Assembly: GCF_001945365.1 (NCBI RefSeq)
Contig: NZ_MSTQ01000006.1
Location: 310,001-374,000, forward strand
Length of the DNA: 64,000 nt
Reading direction: 5' to 3'
Origin: Pseudomonas reinekei
GTDB taxonomy: Bacteria; Pseudomonadota; Gammaproteobacteria; Pseudomonadales; Pseudomonadaceae
Shown: positions 1 to 10,559 of the stretch, piece by piece
How the letters are laid out: each line of letters opens with the position of its first letter
Position numbering within the stretch: the stretch's first letter is position 1
Notes under the pieces: generated by a model
What the model was told of the DNA's origin: nothing
Database searches by the model: none
Seen by the model: only the letters and a program-made list of their open reading frames with translations
Position numbers and translations under genes: made by a program

Positions 1-833
1 TTTCCTGCCAGAAAAGCTTCGGCGGCTGGCACAAGCGTTATCGTCATCGCTCAGAAGTGCTTGGCTGCGACATGGTGTTCGCCGTGTACCTGCCGCCGCA
101 AGCGGAGCAGGGGGGCAAGCTGCCGGTGCTGTACTGGCTGTCCGGCCTGACCTGCACTGACGAGAACTTCATGCAGAAGGCCGGCGCCATGCGCATGGCC
201 GCCGAGCTGGGGCTGATCATTGTGGCGCCGGACACCAGTCCTCGCGGTCCTGATGTGCCGGGGGATCCGGACGGTGCGTGGGACTTTGGCCTCGGCGCCG
301 GGTTCTATCTGAATGCAACGCAGGAGCCGTGGTCGCGGCACTATCGGATGCATGACTATGTCGTGCAGGAATTGCCTGACTTGGTTGAAGCCCATTTCCC
401 GGCATCGGACAAGCGCGGCATCAGCGGTCACTCCATGGGGGGCCACGGTGCGCTGGTGTGTGCCTTGCGCAATCCGGGGCGTTATCTGTCGGTGTCGGCG
501 TTCTCGCCGATCAACAATCCGATGGACTGCCCGTGGGGGCAGAAGGCCTTTACCCGTTACCTGGGAGAAGACCGTTCGAAATGGCGCGAATGGGATGCCT
601 GCGCATTGATTGCCGAGGCCCGCGAGCAACTGCCGCTGTTGGTCGACCAAGGTGATCGCGACGATTTCCTGGCCAGCCAGCTCAAGCCTGAAGCCTTGCA
701 ACAGGCGACCAAACTGGCCGGTCACCCGCTGACGTTGCGTCTGCAACCTGGCTACGACCACAGCTATTTCTTCATCGCCAGCTTCATCGAAGACCACTTG
801 CAACATCACGCGCATGCTCTAGGTACTCAATAG
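1..833 (+). CDS. fghA: S-formylglutathione hydrolase (5' end outside window)
   Basis: Serine esterase that hydrolyses S-formylglutathione to formate and glutathione, the last step of glutathione-dependent formaldehyde detoxification in the cytoplasm. The open frame starts at base 3 and runs in from the left edge, reading [15 protein letters not shown]. The GTG at 57 is therefore internal and only a few N-terminal residues are missing. Visible are the nucleophile elbow GHSMGGHGA, an acid-containing DQGDRDDF segment and the histidine loop GYDHSYFF, giving a Ser-Asp-His triad. In other Pseudomonas the gene follows a glutathione-dependent formaldehyde dehydrogenase gene, which would lie left of the window. 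A terminator follows the stop. Confidence 0.93.
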   Translation, partial: SCQKSFGGWHKRYRHRSEVLGCDMVFAVYLPPQAEQGGKLPVLYWLSGLTCTDENFMQKAGAMRMAAELGLIIVAPDTSPRGPDVPGDPDGAWDFGLGAGFYLNATQEPWSRHYRMHDYVVQELPDLVEAHFPASDKRGISGHSMGGHGALVCALRNPGRYLSVSAFSPINNPMDCPWGQKAFTRYLGEDRSKWREWDACALIAEAREQLPLLVDQGDRDDFLASQLKPEALQQATKLAGHPLTLRLQPGYDHSYFFIASFIEDHLQHHAHALGTQ

Positions 834-844
834 CAGGTAGAATC

Positions 845-874
845 ACGCCCTGACAAAAATCGGGGCGTTTTTTT
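845..874 (+). terminator. Rho-independent terminator of fghA, touching the ispF start
   Basis: Inverted repeat ACGCCC (845-850) / GGGCGT (863-868) followed by an uninterrupted T run to 874. The ispF ATG begins at 875, so the T run occupies the place of the ribosome binding site. Confidence 0.75.
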
Positions 875-1348
875 ATGCGTATTGGCCACGGCTATGATGT
901 GCACCGTTTCGCTGAAGGCGATTTCATTACTCTGGGCGGCGTGCGCATCGCACACGGCTTCGGGCTGCTCGCTCATTCCGACGGTGACGTCCTGCTGCAC
1001 GCCTTGAGCGATGCCTTGCTCGGCGCGGCTGCGCTGGGTGACATCGGCAAGCATTTCCCGGATACCGACCCGCAATTCAAGGGCGCCGACAGCCGTGCGC
1101 TGTTGCGTCATGTCGTCGCACTGATCCACGCCAAAGGCTGGAAGGTTGGCAACGTCGATAACACCATCGTCGCCCAGGCGCCGAAAATGGCGCCGCATAT
1201 CGAATCGATGCGTGCGCTGATTGCCGCGGATCTCCAAGTTGAGTTGGATCAAGTGAATGTAAAAGCTACCACCACCGAAAAGCTTGGCTTTGTAGGTCGC
1301 GAAGAAGGCATTGCCGTGCACTCCGTTGCCTTGTTGCTGCGCGCATGA
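875..1348 (+). CDS. ispF: 2-C-methyl-D-erythritol 2,4-cyclodiphosphate synthase
   Basis: Makes the cyclic diphosphate intermediate of the non-mevalonate isoprenoid pathway, releasing CMP. At 157 aa it is full length, and it begins with the family-typical [12 protein letters not shown], where the DVH residues bind the active-site metal. A second metal and substrate segment, [21 protein letters not shown], follows. The start is fixed by this conserved N-terminus although no normal Shine-Dalgarno is present: the upstream bases are the stem and T run of a terminator, with only a GGGG inside the stem. The stop overlaps the truD start (ATGA), so ispF heads a tightly packed ispF-truD-surE-pcm group. 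Confidence 0.97.
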   Translation: MRIGHGYDVHRFAEGDFITLGGVRIAHGFGLLAHSDGDVLLHALSDALLGAAALGDIGKHFPDTDPQFKGADSRALLRHVVALIHAKGWKVGNVDNTIVAQAPKMAPHIESMRALIAADLQVELDQVNVKATTTEKLGFVGREEGIAVHSVALLLRA

Positions 1349-2390
1349 ACGAACTGCAACTGCTCGGCCCACGGGCCTATGGTGAACCCCTCGGCACTGC
1401 GGTGCTGAAAGCCATCGCCGAAGATTTCCAGGTCGATGAAGTCCTTGATATTCCCTTGAGTGGCGACGGCGAGCACCTGTGGATCTGGGTGGAAAAGCGC
1501 GGCCTCAATACCGAAGAAGCCGCGCGGCGGATTGCCAAGGCTGCGGGCGTTTCCTTGCGTACGGTCAGCTATGCCGGGCTCAAGGATCGTCAGGCGCTGA
1601 CGCGTCAGTGGTTCAGCGTGCAACTGCCCGGCAAGGCCGATCCGGATCTGTCGGCAGCCGAAAACGATACGTTGAAAATCCTCAAGACCCGCCGCCACAA
1701 GCGCAAGCTGCAACGCGGTGCGCACTCGGCCAATGGTTTCACGCTGCGACTGACCCAGTTCGCCGGCGACAAGGCTGCGATCGAAGCGCGCCTGCAACTG
1801 ATCGCCAAGCAGGGCATTCCCAATTATTTCGGTGCCCAGCGTTTCGGACATGATGGTGGCAATGTGGTGGACGCCCGAGCCTGGGCCGCGCGCAAGGCTT
1901 TGCCGGAGCAACGCAACGTGCGTTCGCGCCTGCTGTCCACGGCCCGCAGTTTTCTCTTTAACCAGGTACTGGCCGCGCGCGTTGCCGACGGCACCTGGCA
2001 GCATGCCCAGATCGGTGACTTGCTGGCGTTTACTGACAGCCGCAGTTTTTTTTCGGCCGGTGAGGCCGAATGCAGCGACCCGCGCCTGGCGATTCTCGAT
2101 CTGCACCCGACAGGGCCGCAGTGGGGCGAAGGTGACTCGCCCGCCACGGGCGCTGTCCATGAACTGGAGCAGGCAATCGCCGCGCGCGAAGCAGACCTTC
2201 GCGATTGGTTGATTAACGCCGGTATGAGCCACGAACGTCGCATCCTGCGGCTGCCCATTGGTGGTTTGACGTGGCATTATCCCGAGCCTGACATTCTGCA
2301 ACTGGAATTCGTCCTGCCGGCCGGATGCTTTGCCACCGTATTGGTGCGCGAGCTCGTTGATCTGGTGCCGGTGGGGCAGACGGACAGCCC

Positions 2391-2403
<13 letters not shown>
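1345..2403 (+). CDS. truD: tRNA pseudouridine(13) synthase TruD
   Basis: Isomerises uridine 13 of tRNA-Glu to pseudouridine. The 352-aa protein has the TruD signature [15 protein letters not shown] near residue 80, whose Asp is the catalytic residue. The basic stretch [12 protein letters not shown] and [14 protein letters not shown] mark the catalytic core, and the TRUD insertion domain follows. ATG 1345 overlaps the ispF stop by 4 bases, and its end overlaps surE by 13 bases, so translation of the three is probably coupled. Confidence 0.97.
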
Positions 2404-3817
<1,414 letters not shown>

Positions 3818-4028
3818 GCATTTATATAGACGCGCTGAATTCTCTTCGATTGCCTCTGTCTTACAGCGGCATCGATTGGTTAAACGGGTTGTTTTGTCGA
3901 ACAGCAAACGTGTGCGCCCGGCCATATCGCTTCATTAAGCGTAAAGCCTGCACGGCCCGTTATACTGGCGACATAGCATGCCGGATCACGGTAAATCACA
4001 TTTTCAGCCACCACAAAGGGAGCGGCGG

Positions 4029-4886
4029 GTGAGTCTCACAGTCATTGCGCAGCGTATGGGTACAAAGAGCTTTCAGCGCCTGGTGACTGGCCTTGTCTTG
4101 AGCACCTTGCTGGTGGGTTGTTCCAGCACGAAAACCAGCAACGTCGGGGTGGTCGATCGTAACAATGCCGCGCCCCAGCGCCCGACCGTGACGACCGGTC
4201 AGTACGTGGTTCGACCGAAAGACACCCTGTTTTCGATCGCCTTCCGCTACGGCTGGGACTACAAGGCTTTGGCGGCGCGTAACAACATTCCCGCGCCTTA
4301 CACGATCCGCCCGGGTCAGGCGATTCGCTTTGATGGCCGTACCGGTTCAACGCCGACAGCGGTGGTGAGTTCGTCCAGTTCGTCGCCTTCATCCTCGAGT
4401 AAAACCACGGTCATCCGGCGCCCGGTTGACGGTTCTACCCCGACCACGACCACGGTTGTACCGTCCGTCGCCAACAAGCCGGCACCCGCTCCATTGCCTC
4501 CAGCCGGCCCGGCCCCGACCGGCTGGGGATGGCCATCCAATGGCATTTTGATTGGAAAATTCTCTTCAAACGGTAGTTTGAATAAAGGAATTGATATCGC
4601 CGGAGATTTGGGACAGCCTGTTTTAGCTGCGTCTGATGGGACGGTGGTATACGCCGGGAGTGGCTTAAGGGGCTACGGCGAATTAGTCATCATCAAACAC
4701 AGCGAAACCTACGTCAGTGCCTACGGACATAACCGCAGGCTGTTGGTTCGGGAGGGGCAGCAGGTCAAGGTCGGACAGACAATTGCCGAAATGGGGTCCA
4801 CGGGTACAGACCGGGTGAAACTGCATTTTGAGATTCGCCGCCAGGGTAAACCCGTAGATCCGCTGCAATTCCTGCCACGCCGTTGA
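4029..4886 (+). CDS. nlpD: NlpD-like LysM / M23-type murein hydrolase activator lipoprotein
   Basis: Outer-membrane lipoprotein that in the family activates amidases for septal peptidoglycan splitting. The start is taken as GTG 4029, with AAGGGAG seven bases upstream, rather than the longer frame opening at 3978. It yields a signal peptide ending in the lipobox LLVGCSS. A LysM domain (QYVVRPKDTLFSIAFRYGW...) covers residues of about 55-105, then a Ser/Thr/Pro-rich linker, then a LytM/M23 domain in the last 120 residues. The M23 domain keeps LHFEIRR but lacks the full zinc ligand set, as expected for an activator rather than an enzyme. The DNA at 4551-4610 is unusually AT-rich for this gene. 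rpoS follows, and in Pseudomonas its main promoter lies inside nlpD. Confidence 0.9.
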   Translation: MSLTVIAQRMGTKSFQRLVTGLVLSTLLVGCSSTKTSNVGVVDRNNAAPQRPTVTTGQYVVRPKDTLFSIAFRYGWDYKALAARNNIPAPYTIRPGQAIRFDGRTGSTPTAVVSSSSSSPSSSSKTTVIRRPVDGSTPTTTTVVPSVANKPAPAPLPPAGPAPTGWGWPSNGILIGKFSSNGSLNKGIDIAGDLGQPVLAASDGTVVYAGSGLRGYGELVIIKHSETYVSAYGHNRRLLVREGQQVKVGQTIAEMGSTGTDRVKLHFEIRRQGKPVDPLQFLPRR

Positions 4887-4990
4887 TCGCTACCAGCCTG
4901 TTCCGTCGCGTAGAGGGGACAGGCTCCAGCGTTGCCAAGGATAAAGGCGCCGCTTGAGCTTGAGGTCGAACTCACCAAAGGACTATAACA

Positions 4991-5998
4991 ATGGCTCTCA
5001 GTAAAGAAGTGCCGGAGTTTGACATCGACGATGAGGTTCTCCTGATGGAGACCGGCATCGGTACGGATTCGATGTCGAATGATGAAGGGGCGGCTCCACC
5101 TTCCGTTCGTGCCAAATCCAAACACTCCGCGTCGTTGAAACAACACAAGTACATTGACTACACGCGTGCGCTTGATGCCACGCAGTTGTACCTCAATGAA
5201 ATCGGCTTTTCCCCTCTGTTGTCCCCCGAAGAAGAAGTTCATTTTGCGCGCTTGTCGCAAAGTGGAGATCCGGCCGGGCGCAAACGCATGATTGAAAGTA
5301 ACTTGCGACTGGTGGTGAAAATCGCCCGGCGCTATGTCAATCGTGGGTTGTCGCTGCTGGATCTGATCGAAGAGGGCAACCTCGGCCTGATCCGGGCGGT
5401 GGAGAAGTTCGACCCTGAACGCGGCTTCCGCTTTTCGACCTACGCAACCTGGTGGATTCGTCAGACCATCGAGCGCGCGATCATGAACCAGACCCGGACC
5501 ATCCGGTTGCCGATTCATGTGGTCAAAGAGCTCAACGTGTACTTGCGGGCTGCACGGGAGCTGACGCAAAAACTCGACCATGAACCCTCTCCCGAAGAAA
5601 TCGCCAACCTGCTGGAAAAACCGGTAGCGGAGGTCAAGCGCATGCTCGGCCTCAACGAGCGGGTTTCTTCGGTCGACGTCTCGCTGGGTCCGGATTCGGA
5701 TAAAACCCTGCTGGACACCCTCACCGACGATCGTCCAACCGATCCATGCGAACTGCTGCAGGATGACGACCTGTCCCAGAGCATCGATCAATGGCTCTCC
5801 GAGCTCACTGACAAACAACGTGAAGTGGTTGTACGCCGCTTCGGTCTGCGTGGTCACGAGAGCAGCACCCTAGAAGACGTAGGCCTGGAAATCGGCCTGA
5901 CCCGGGAACGAGTCAGGCAGATTCAGGTTGAAGGTCTCAAGCGTCTGCGGGAGATCCTGGAGAAAAACGGCCTGTCCAGCGAGTCGCTGTTTCAATAA
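4991..5998 (+). CDS. rpoS: RNA polymerase sigma factor RpoS (sigma-38)
   Basis: Directs core RNA polymerase to stationary-phase and stress promoters. The 335-aa protein has region 1.2 ([21 protein letters not shown]) and region 2 ([17 protein letters not shown], then [16 protein letters not shown] for -10 recognition). Region 3 ([15 protein letters not shown]) is followed by region 4 with the helix-turn-helix [20 protein letters not shown]. Gene order nlpD-rpoS-rsmZ-fdxA is the Pseudomonas arrangement. The gap after nlpD is about 100 bases. A strong terminator follows 20 bases after the stop. Confidence 0.98.
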   Translation: MALSKEVPEFDIDDEVLLMETGIGTDSMSNDEGAAPPSVRAKSKHSASLKQHKYIDYTRALDATQLYLNEIGFSPLLSPEEEVHFARLSQSGDPAGRKRMIESNLRLVVKIARRYVNRGLSLLDLIEEGNLGLIRAVEKFDPERGFRFSTYATWWIRQTIERAIMNQTRTIRLPIHVVKELNVYLRAARELTQKLDHEPSPEEIANLLEKPVAEVKRMLGLNERVSSVDVSLGPDSDKTLLDTLTDDRPTDPCELLQDDDLSQSIDQWLSELTDKQREVVVRRFGLRGHESSTLEDVGLEIGLTRERVRQIQVEGLKRLREILEKNGLSSESLFQ

Positions 5999-6018
5999 GC
6001 GATACGTTTGTCGGTCAA

Positions 6019-6046
6019 CAAAAAGCCCCGATCTTCGGGGCTTTTT
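6019..6046 (+). terminator. Rho-independent terminator of rpoS
   Basis: AAAAAGCCCCGA-TCT-TCGGGGCTTTTT hairpin with flanking A and T runs, so it can work in both directions. It separates rpoS from the rsmZ control region. Confidence 0.9.
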
Positions 6047-6106
6047 GCTATCTGGAAACCTGGCGTTCAGTGCGGAGGTTAACACCGCGGGTTTGTCGTC
6101 TCGCGA

Positions 6107-6124
6107 TGTAAGCCTTTGCTTACT
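6107..6124 (+). promoter_or_regulatory. GacA upstream activating sequence of rsmZ
   Basis: TGTAAGCCTTTGCTTACT is an 18-bp inverted repeat matching the known GacA box TGTAAG-N6-CTTACA at all but the last base. It is centred about 180 bp before the predicted rsmZ start, the spacing known for rsmZ in fluorescent pseudomonads. The intervening DNA is AT-rich, as expected where the DNA must bend. Confidence 0.88.
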
Positions 6125-6260
6125 CTTTCGTAAGTGTTCAGTATTTTTACACGGTGGCAGTCGGCCACGATTTGCATTAAGGGTCTCTATCGAATTGATA
6201 ATAAAGGGAATATTTAAAGATTAAGGATGTGTGACAGGCGATTCCGGCGCAGGAGGGCGA

Positions 6261-6288
6261 TTGCTCTTGGCGAGGAACGCTCTAGTAT
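6261..6288 (+). promoter_or_regulatory. rsmZ core promoter
   Basis: TTGCTC (6261-6266) and TAGTAT (6283-6288), 16 bp apart, lie 7 bp before the first base of the recognisable rsmZ RNA. They are placed as the -35 and -10 boxes. Confidence 0.65.
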
Positions 6289-6295
6289 CCGGGGT

Positions 6296-6425
6296 GTGTC
6301 GACGGACAGACACGCCCTTCAAGGATGAGGGGAAAGGAATTCGCAGGATGCGATTCATCAGGACGATGAAAAGGAACACAGGGAATAGGGAAAAAATGTG
6401 GGCGGGTCAAACCGCCCCTTTTTTT
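6296..6425 (+). ncRNA. rsmZ: RsmZ small RNA, sponge for RsmA/RsmE
   Basis: Gac-controlled regulatory RNA that binds RsmA/CsrA-family proteins and so frees their mRNA targets for translation. It sits between rpoS and fdxA and begins GUGUCGACGGACAGACAC, the 5' hairpin of known fluorescent-pseudomonad RsmZ. About nine GGA motifs follow, many in hairpin loops (CAGGAUG, CAGGACG, AAGGAAC, AGGGAAU). It ends in the terminator GGGCGG-GTCAAA-CCGCCC with a T run. The upstream GacA box and promoter support the call. No protein-coding frame is proposed here. Confidence 0.95.
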
Positions 6426-6439
6426 GCCCGCAGAAAAGC

Positions 6440-6465
6440 AAAAAGGCCCTTGTGAGGCCTTTTTT
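6440..6465 (-). terminator. Terminator of fdxA
   Basis: AAAAAGGCC / GGCCTTTTTT inverted repeat just past the fdxA stop. The T run needed for minus-strand transcription is present as the A run at 6440-6444. The hairpin is symmetrical and also backs up the rsmZ terminator 15 bp away. Confidence 0.8.
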
Positions 6466-6481
6466 GGGAACGCGGGGGTAA

Positions 6482-6805
6482 TCAGCGTTCGAGGTGTTCG
6501 AGCTTGCCTGGCTTGCCATCCCAATCAGCGGAATCTGGCAGCGGATCTTTGCGTTCGGTGATATTCGGCCAGACTTCGGCCAGTTCCATGTTCAGCTGAA
6601 TAAAGTTTTCCATGCCGCTAGGCACTTCATCTTCGGAGAAGATGGCCACAGCAGGGCATTCAGGTTCGCACAGTGCGCAGTCGATGCACTCATCCGGGTG
6701 AATCACCAGGAAGTTCGGGCCTTCGTAAAAGCAGTCCACCGGACAGACTTCTACGCAGTCGGTGTACTTGCACTTGATGCAGTTGTCGGTGACGACGAAG
6801 GTCAT
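6482..6805 (-). CDS. fdxA: 7Fe ferredoxin FdxA
   Basis: Small electron carrier with one 3Fe-4S and one 4Fe-4S cluster. The 107-aa protein starts [17 protein letters not shown] and has the cysteine sets [17 protein letters not shown] and [12 protein letters not shown] of Azotobacter-type ferredoxin I. The start at 6805 is preferred over the longer frame because AGGAGA lies just upstream and the family starts there. It has its own terminator and is transcribed away from mutS. Confidence 0.96.
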   Translation of the reverse strand: MTFVVTDNCIKCKYTDCVEVCPVDCFYEGPNFLVIHPDECIDCALCEPECPAVAIFSEDEVPSGMENFIQLNMELAEVWPNITERKDPLPDSADWDGKPGKLEHLER

Positions 6806-6947
6806 TTCTAATTTTCTCCTCAGGCGCGGCTTGCTGCGCCCCTTCACGTGGGGGTCGCAAGGTTTGGGAGCGATAGTCTGCAGGTCAGGCTAAACGCCTG
6901 CAGCATCCCAAACCGCGCGAGATTCTAACAGCTTGCAAGCGTATGCG

Positions 6948-9527
6948 TTAGATCCGTGTCTTTAGTGTATAGAGCATTTCGAGTGCACGACGGGGTGTCA
7001 TGTCGTCCAGATCGAGTTTGGCCAGTTCATCCAGCACCGGGTGCGGCAGGCTGGCGAACAGGTCGCTCTGTTGCGGCGCGGCCGGTTTGCCCTTGGCAGG
7101 CTTCGGCGCTTCATGGGGCAGAGCGGTGTCTTCCAGCCGGCTCAGATGCTCACGGGCACGCACGATCACTTCGCTCGGTACGCCGGCCAACTGTGCCACC
7201 GCCAGGCCATAGCTCTGGCTCGCAGGCCCCGGCAGCACGTGGTGCAGGAACACGATGCGTTCGTTGTGCTCGGTGGCATTGAGGTGCACGTTGGCCACCA
7301 GCGGTTGGGCCTCCGGCAGGACGGTCAGTTCGAAGTAGTGGGTGGCGAACAGCGTGTAGGCACGCAAATGCGCGAGACGCTCGGCGGCGGCCCAGGCCAG
7401 GGACAAACCGTCGAAAGTACTGGTGCCGCGTCCGACTTCGTCCATCAGCACCAGGCTGCGCTCGGTGGCGTTATGCAGGATGTTGGCGGTCTCGCTCATT
7501 TCGACCATGAAGGTCGAGCGGCCACCGGCCAGGTCATCACTGGAGCCGATCCGGGTGAAGATCCGGTCAACCAGCGACAATTCGCAACTGGCCGCCGGCA
7601 CGAAGCTGCCGATGTGCGCCAGCAATACGATCAGCGCGGTCTGACGCATGTAGGTGGATTTACCGCCCATGTTCGGACCGGTGATCACCAGCATGCGCGT
7701 GTTGTCGTCAAGGCTCAGGTCGTTGGCCACGAATGGCGTGGTCAAAACCTGTTCGACCACCGGGTGACGACCCTGGGTAATTCGCATGCAAGGCTCGCTG
7801 ACGAAGCGCGGGCAATTCAGGTCGAGGTTCAGCGCACGTTCGGCCAGGTTGCTCAAGACGTCCAGCTCGGCCAGTGCGCCGGCGGTGTCTTGCAGCGGCG
7901 GCAATTGCGAGATCAGGTCTTCGAGCAGTGCTTCGTAGAGCATCTTCTCGCGGGCCAGGGCACGGCTCTTGGCCGACAGTGCCTTGTCTTCGAAAGCCTT
8001 GAGTTCCGGAGTGATAAAACGCTCGGCACCCTTGAGGGTCTGGCGCCGTATGTAATCGGCCGGGGCGGATTCGGCCTGCTTGCTCGGCAATTCGATGAAG
8101 TAACCGTGGATGCGGTTGTAGCCGACCTTCAGGTGCGACAGGCCGGTGCGGGCCTTTTCGCGGGCTTCGAGGTCGATCAGGAACTGCCCGGCGTTTTCGC
8201 TGAGCGATTGCAGTTCGTCGAGTTCGCTGTCGTAACCGGTCTTCAACACACCGCCGTCACGGATCACCGCTGGCGGGTTATCGATAATGGCTTTTTCCAG
8301 CAACGCGGCCAGTTCCGGGTAGGTGCTGGTGATCGTCGCCAGTTGCTGGAGGTGCGGAGCTTCAAGTTCGGTCATTGCCACTTGCAGCTCAGGCAGTGCG
8401 CCGAGGGCATCCCGCAGGCGTGCAAGGTCCCGCGGGCGAGCATTGCGCAGGCCGATCCGCGCGAGAATCCGCTCGATGTCGCCGATTTCCTTGAGTTGCG
8501 GTTGCAGCTTTTCGAAACGGTAGCCGTCGAGCAGGCAGGTGATCGAGCTCTGGCGTGCCAGCAAAACGGTCAGGTCGCGCAGCGGACGGTTCAGCCAGCG
8601 GGTCAGCAGGCGACTGCCCATGGCGGTCTGGCAACGATCGACCACCGATTGCAGTGTGTTGTCACGGCCGCCGGCGAGGTTGGTATCCAGTTCCAGGTTG
8701 CGACGGCTGGCGCCGTCCAGCACCACGGTATCGTCCAGACGCTCATGGCGCAGGCTGCGCAAGTGGGGCAGGGCGGTGCGCTGGGTTTCTTTGGCGTAGG
8801 CCAGCAGGCAACCGGCGGCGCCAATGGCCAGGGTCAGGTTCTCGCAGCCGAAACCTTTGAGGTCCTGGGTGGAAAACTGCTGGCAAAGACTTTTCAACGC
8901 CGAGTCGCGTTCGAAATCCCACGGCGCGCGACGGCGAACCCCACGGCGTTTTTCCGCCGGCAGATCTTTTGGCCAGTCGTCGGGGATCAACAGCTCCACC
9001 GGATTGACCCGCTCCAGCTCTGCCAGCAGGTTCTCCCAGCCCTTGATTTCCAGCACGCTGAAATTGCCGCTGGTGATGTCCAGCACGGCCAGGCCGAACA
9101 GGCGCTCATCCCCCAGCACGGCTGCGATCAGGTTGTCGCGGCGCTCGTCCAGCAGCGCTTCGTCGCTCACTGTCCCCGGCGTAATGATCCGCACCACCTG
9201 ACGCTCCACCGGCCCTTTGCTGGTGGCCGGGTCGCCGACCTGCTCGCAGATCACCACCGACTCGCCGAGCTTCACCAGTTTCGCCAGATAACCCTCGGCG
9301 GCATGGTAAGGAATCCCGCACATCGGAATTGCCTGCCCGGCCGATTGCCCGCGAGCGGTCAGGGTGATGTCCAGCAACTTGGCGGCCTTCTTCGCGTCTT
9401 CATAGAAGATCTCGTAGAAGTCACCCATGCGGTAGAACATCAACTGGTCGGGGTGCTGGTTTTTCAGGCGCCAGTACTGCTGCATCATCGGCGTGTGGGA
9501 GGACAGGTCGGAGAGTGCTTTATTCAT
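6948..9527 (-). CDS. mutS: DNA mismatch repair protein MutS
   Basis: Recognises base mismatches and small loops and recruits MutL. The 859-aa protein begins [19 protein letters not shown]; the longer frame to 9644 has no family support. The mismatch-binding loop contains [11 protein letters not shown], with the Phe-X-Glu wedge. The C-terminal ATPase has Walker [14 protein letters not shown] and Walker [17 protein letters not shown], and a tail binding beta clamp and tetramerising helices follows. In Pseudomonas the mutS-cinA interval is a common site for tailocin clusters, as here. The ribosome site before the start is weak. Confidence 0.97.
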   Translation of the reverse strand: MNKALSDLSSHTPMMQQYWRLKNQHPDQLMFYRMGDFYEIFYEDAKKAAKLLDITLTARGQSAGQAIPMCGIPYHAAEGYLAKLVKLGESVVICEQVGDPATSKGPVERQVVRIITPGTVSDEALLDERRDNLIAAVLGDERLFGLAVLDITSGNFSVLEIKGWENLLAELERVNPVELLIPDDWPKDLPAEKRRGVRRRAPWDFERDSALKSLCQQFSTQDLKGFGCENLTLAIGAAGCLLAYAKETQRTALPHLRSLRHERLDDTVVLDGASRRNLELDTNLAGGRDNTLQSVVDRCQTAMGSRLLTRWLNRPLRDLTVLLARQSSITCLLDGYRFEKLQPQLKEIGDIERILARIGLRNARPRDLARLRDALGALPELQVAMTELEAPHLQQLATITSTYPELAALLEKAIIDNPPAVIRDGGVLKTGYDSELDELQSLSENAGQFLIDLEAREKARTGLSHLKVGYNRIHGYFIELPSKQAESAPADYIRRQTLKGAERFITPELKAFEDKALSAKSRALAREKMLYEALLEDLISQLPPLQDTAGALAELDVLSNLAERALNLDLNCPRFVSEPCMRITQGRHPVVEQVLTTPFVANDLSLDDNTRMLVITGPNMGGKSTYMRQTALIVLLAHIGSFVPAASCELSLVDRIFTRIGSSDDLAGGRSTFMVEMSETANILHNATERSLVLMDEVGRGTSTFDGLSLAWAAAERLAHLRAYTLFATHYFELTVLPEAQPLVANVHLNATEHNERIVFLHHVLPGPASQSYGLAVAQLAGVPSEVIVRAREHLSRLEDTALPHEAPKPAKGKPAAPQQSDLFASLPHPVLDELAKLDLDDMTPRRALEMLYTLKTRI

Positions 9528-9662
9528 TGGGGATCGGAAAACTCGTCGAAAGGTGTGGGGCAAAAGAGGGGCATCGGCCCGGCTTTTCCGCAATGGGCGC
9601 AAGATTAACATGGGCGGTCTGCCGGACGCAGGCACGAACGCCACGCGGTCTGTTTCCGCGGG

Positions 9663-9702
9663 TTTACGCGCTGCTTATGCGTTTTTAATGCGAATCTGCA
9701 TT
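9663..9702 (+). promoter_or_regulatory. Promoter and operator of the tailocin repressor gene
   Basis: Candidate -35 TTTACG (9663-9668) and -10 TAATGC (9686-9691) are 17 bp apart. AATGCG-AATC-TGCATT (9687-9702) is a 16-bp inverted repeat with a 4-bp spacer that covers the -10 box. It has the same design as the three repeats before the tailocin structural operon, so negative autoregulation by the downstream repressor is inferred. Confidence 0.6.
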
Positions 9703-9728
9703 TGCCTCCCGGCAAAAGAACAAGCACT

Positions 9729-10472
9729 ATGCGCGTTATGCAAAAACGCAATGTTTCTACCGTATTAAGAGCGCTGCTCGATCAGCACGGGATCTCCCCC
9801 ACGGAGCTACACCGTCGTACCGGCGTGCCTCAATCCACACTCTCGCGGATTCTCAGCGGGAAGATCGTCGACCCTTCGGATAAACACATTTCGAAGATCG
9901 CCGAGTACTTCGCCGTGAGCACCGACCAGTTACGTGGCCGCGCCGACGTCGCGCCCGCAGCGGCTGGCGGACGTGCAGAGCTGCATTCGGAACTCAAGGA
10001 TATAAGTCTGTGGGACGACGATACCCCCATCGATGACGACGAGGTGTCGGTCCCCTTTCTTCGCGAGGTTGAATTGGCTGCGGGTTCAGGAAGATTCGTC
10101 ATCGAAGAAAGCGAGCGCTCCAGCCTGCGCTTCGGCAAGCGTAGCTTGCGCCATAATGGTGTGCAGTTCGACCAGGCCAAATGCGTCACCGTGCGCGGCA
10201 ACAGCATGTTGCCGGTGCTGCGCGATGGGGCAACGGTTGGGGTCAATGCCGGCAAATGCGGGATTGGCGACATCATTGATGGCGATCTTTACGCAATCAA
10301 CCATAACGGCCAGCTACGGGTGAAACAGCTTTATCGGCTGCCGACCGGGATTCGACTGCGCAGCTTCAATCGCGATGAGCACCCGGACGAGGACTACAGC
10401 TTCCAGGAAATGCAGGAAGAGCAAATCGTGATCCTCGGTCACGTCTTCTGGTGGGGCATGTACGCCCGTTAA
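9729..10472 (+). CDS. LexA/CI-like self-cleaving tailocin repressor (PrtR-like)
   Basis: Phage-type repressor predicted to hold the adjoining tailocin operon off until DNA damage. The 247-aa product has an N-terminal helix-turn-helix (residues 15-65, TELHRRTGVPQSTLSRILSG). The C-terminal S24 peptidase domain has cleavage site Ala118-Gly119 (ELAAGSGRF), nucleophile Ser159 (VRGNSMLPVL) and Lys199 (LRVKQLY). RecA filament would stimulate self-cleavage as for LexA. ATG 9729 is preferred to the frame opening at 9702, which would start inside the operator; ATG 9738 is also possible. It resembles PrtR of pyocins, but no PrtN-type activator gene is present. It is transcribed in the same direction as the tail genes, with its own terminator. 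Confidence 0.88.
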   Translation: MRVMQKRNVSTVLRALLDQHGISPTELHRRTGVPQSTLSRILSGKIVDPSDKHISKIAEYFAVSTDQLRGRADVAPAAAGGRAELHSELKDISLWDDDTPIDDDEVSVPFLREVELAAGSGRFVIEESERSSLRFGKRSLRHNGVQFDQAKCVTVRGNSMLPVLRDGATVGVNAGKCGIGDIIDGDLYAINHNGQLRVKQLYRLPTGIRLRSFNRDEHPDEDYSFQEMQEEQIVILGHVFWWGMYAR

Positions 10473-10491
10473 CCACCTCACTGTCAGATAG

Positions 10492-10518
10492 AACCCGCCC
10501 ATTGGCGGGTTTTTTTTC
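10492..10518 (+). terminator. Terminator of the repressor gene
   Basis: AACCCGCC-CATT-GGCGGGTT hairpin followed by eight T residues, 20 bases after the repressor stop. It insulates the repressor transcript from the structural promoter. Confidence 0.9.
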
Positions 10519-10559
10519 GCCTTCAAAAAGCTGCAGGCGCCTTTGTTTTTGGAACATTC

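Noticed and set aside
7041..9608. 855-codon open frame opposite mutS
   Set aside because: It mirrors mutS on the other strand, has no ribosome site and a composition typical of antisense frames in GC-rich DNA. MutS itself is unmistakable.
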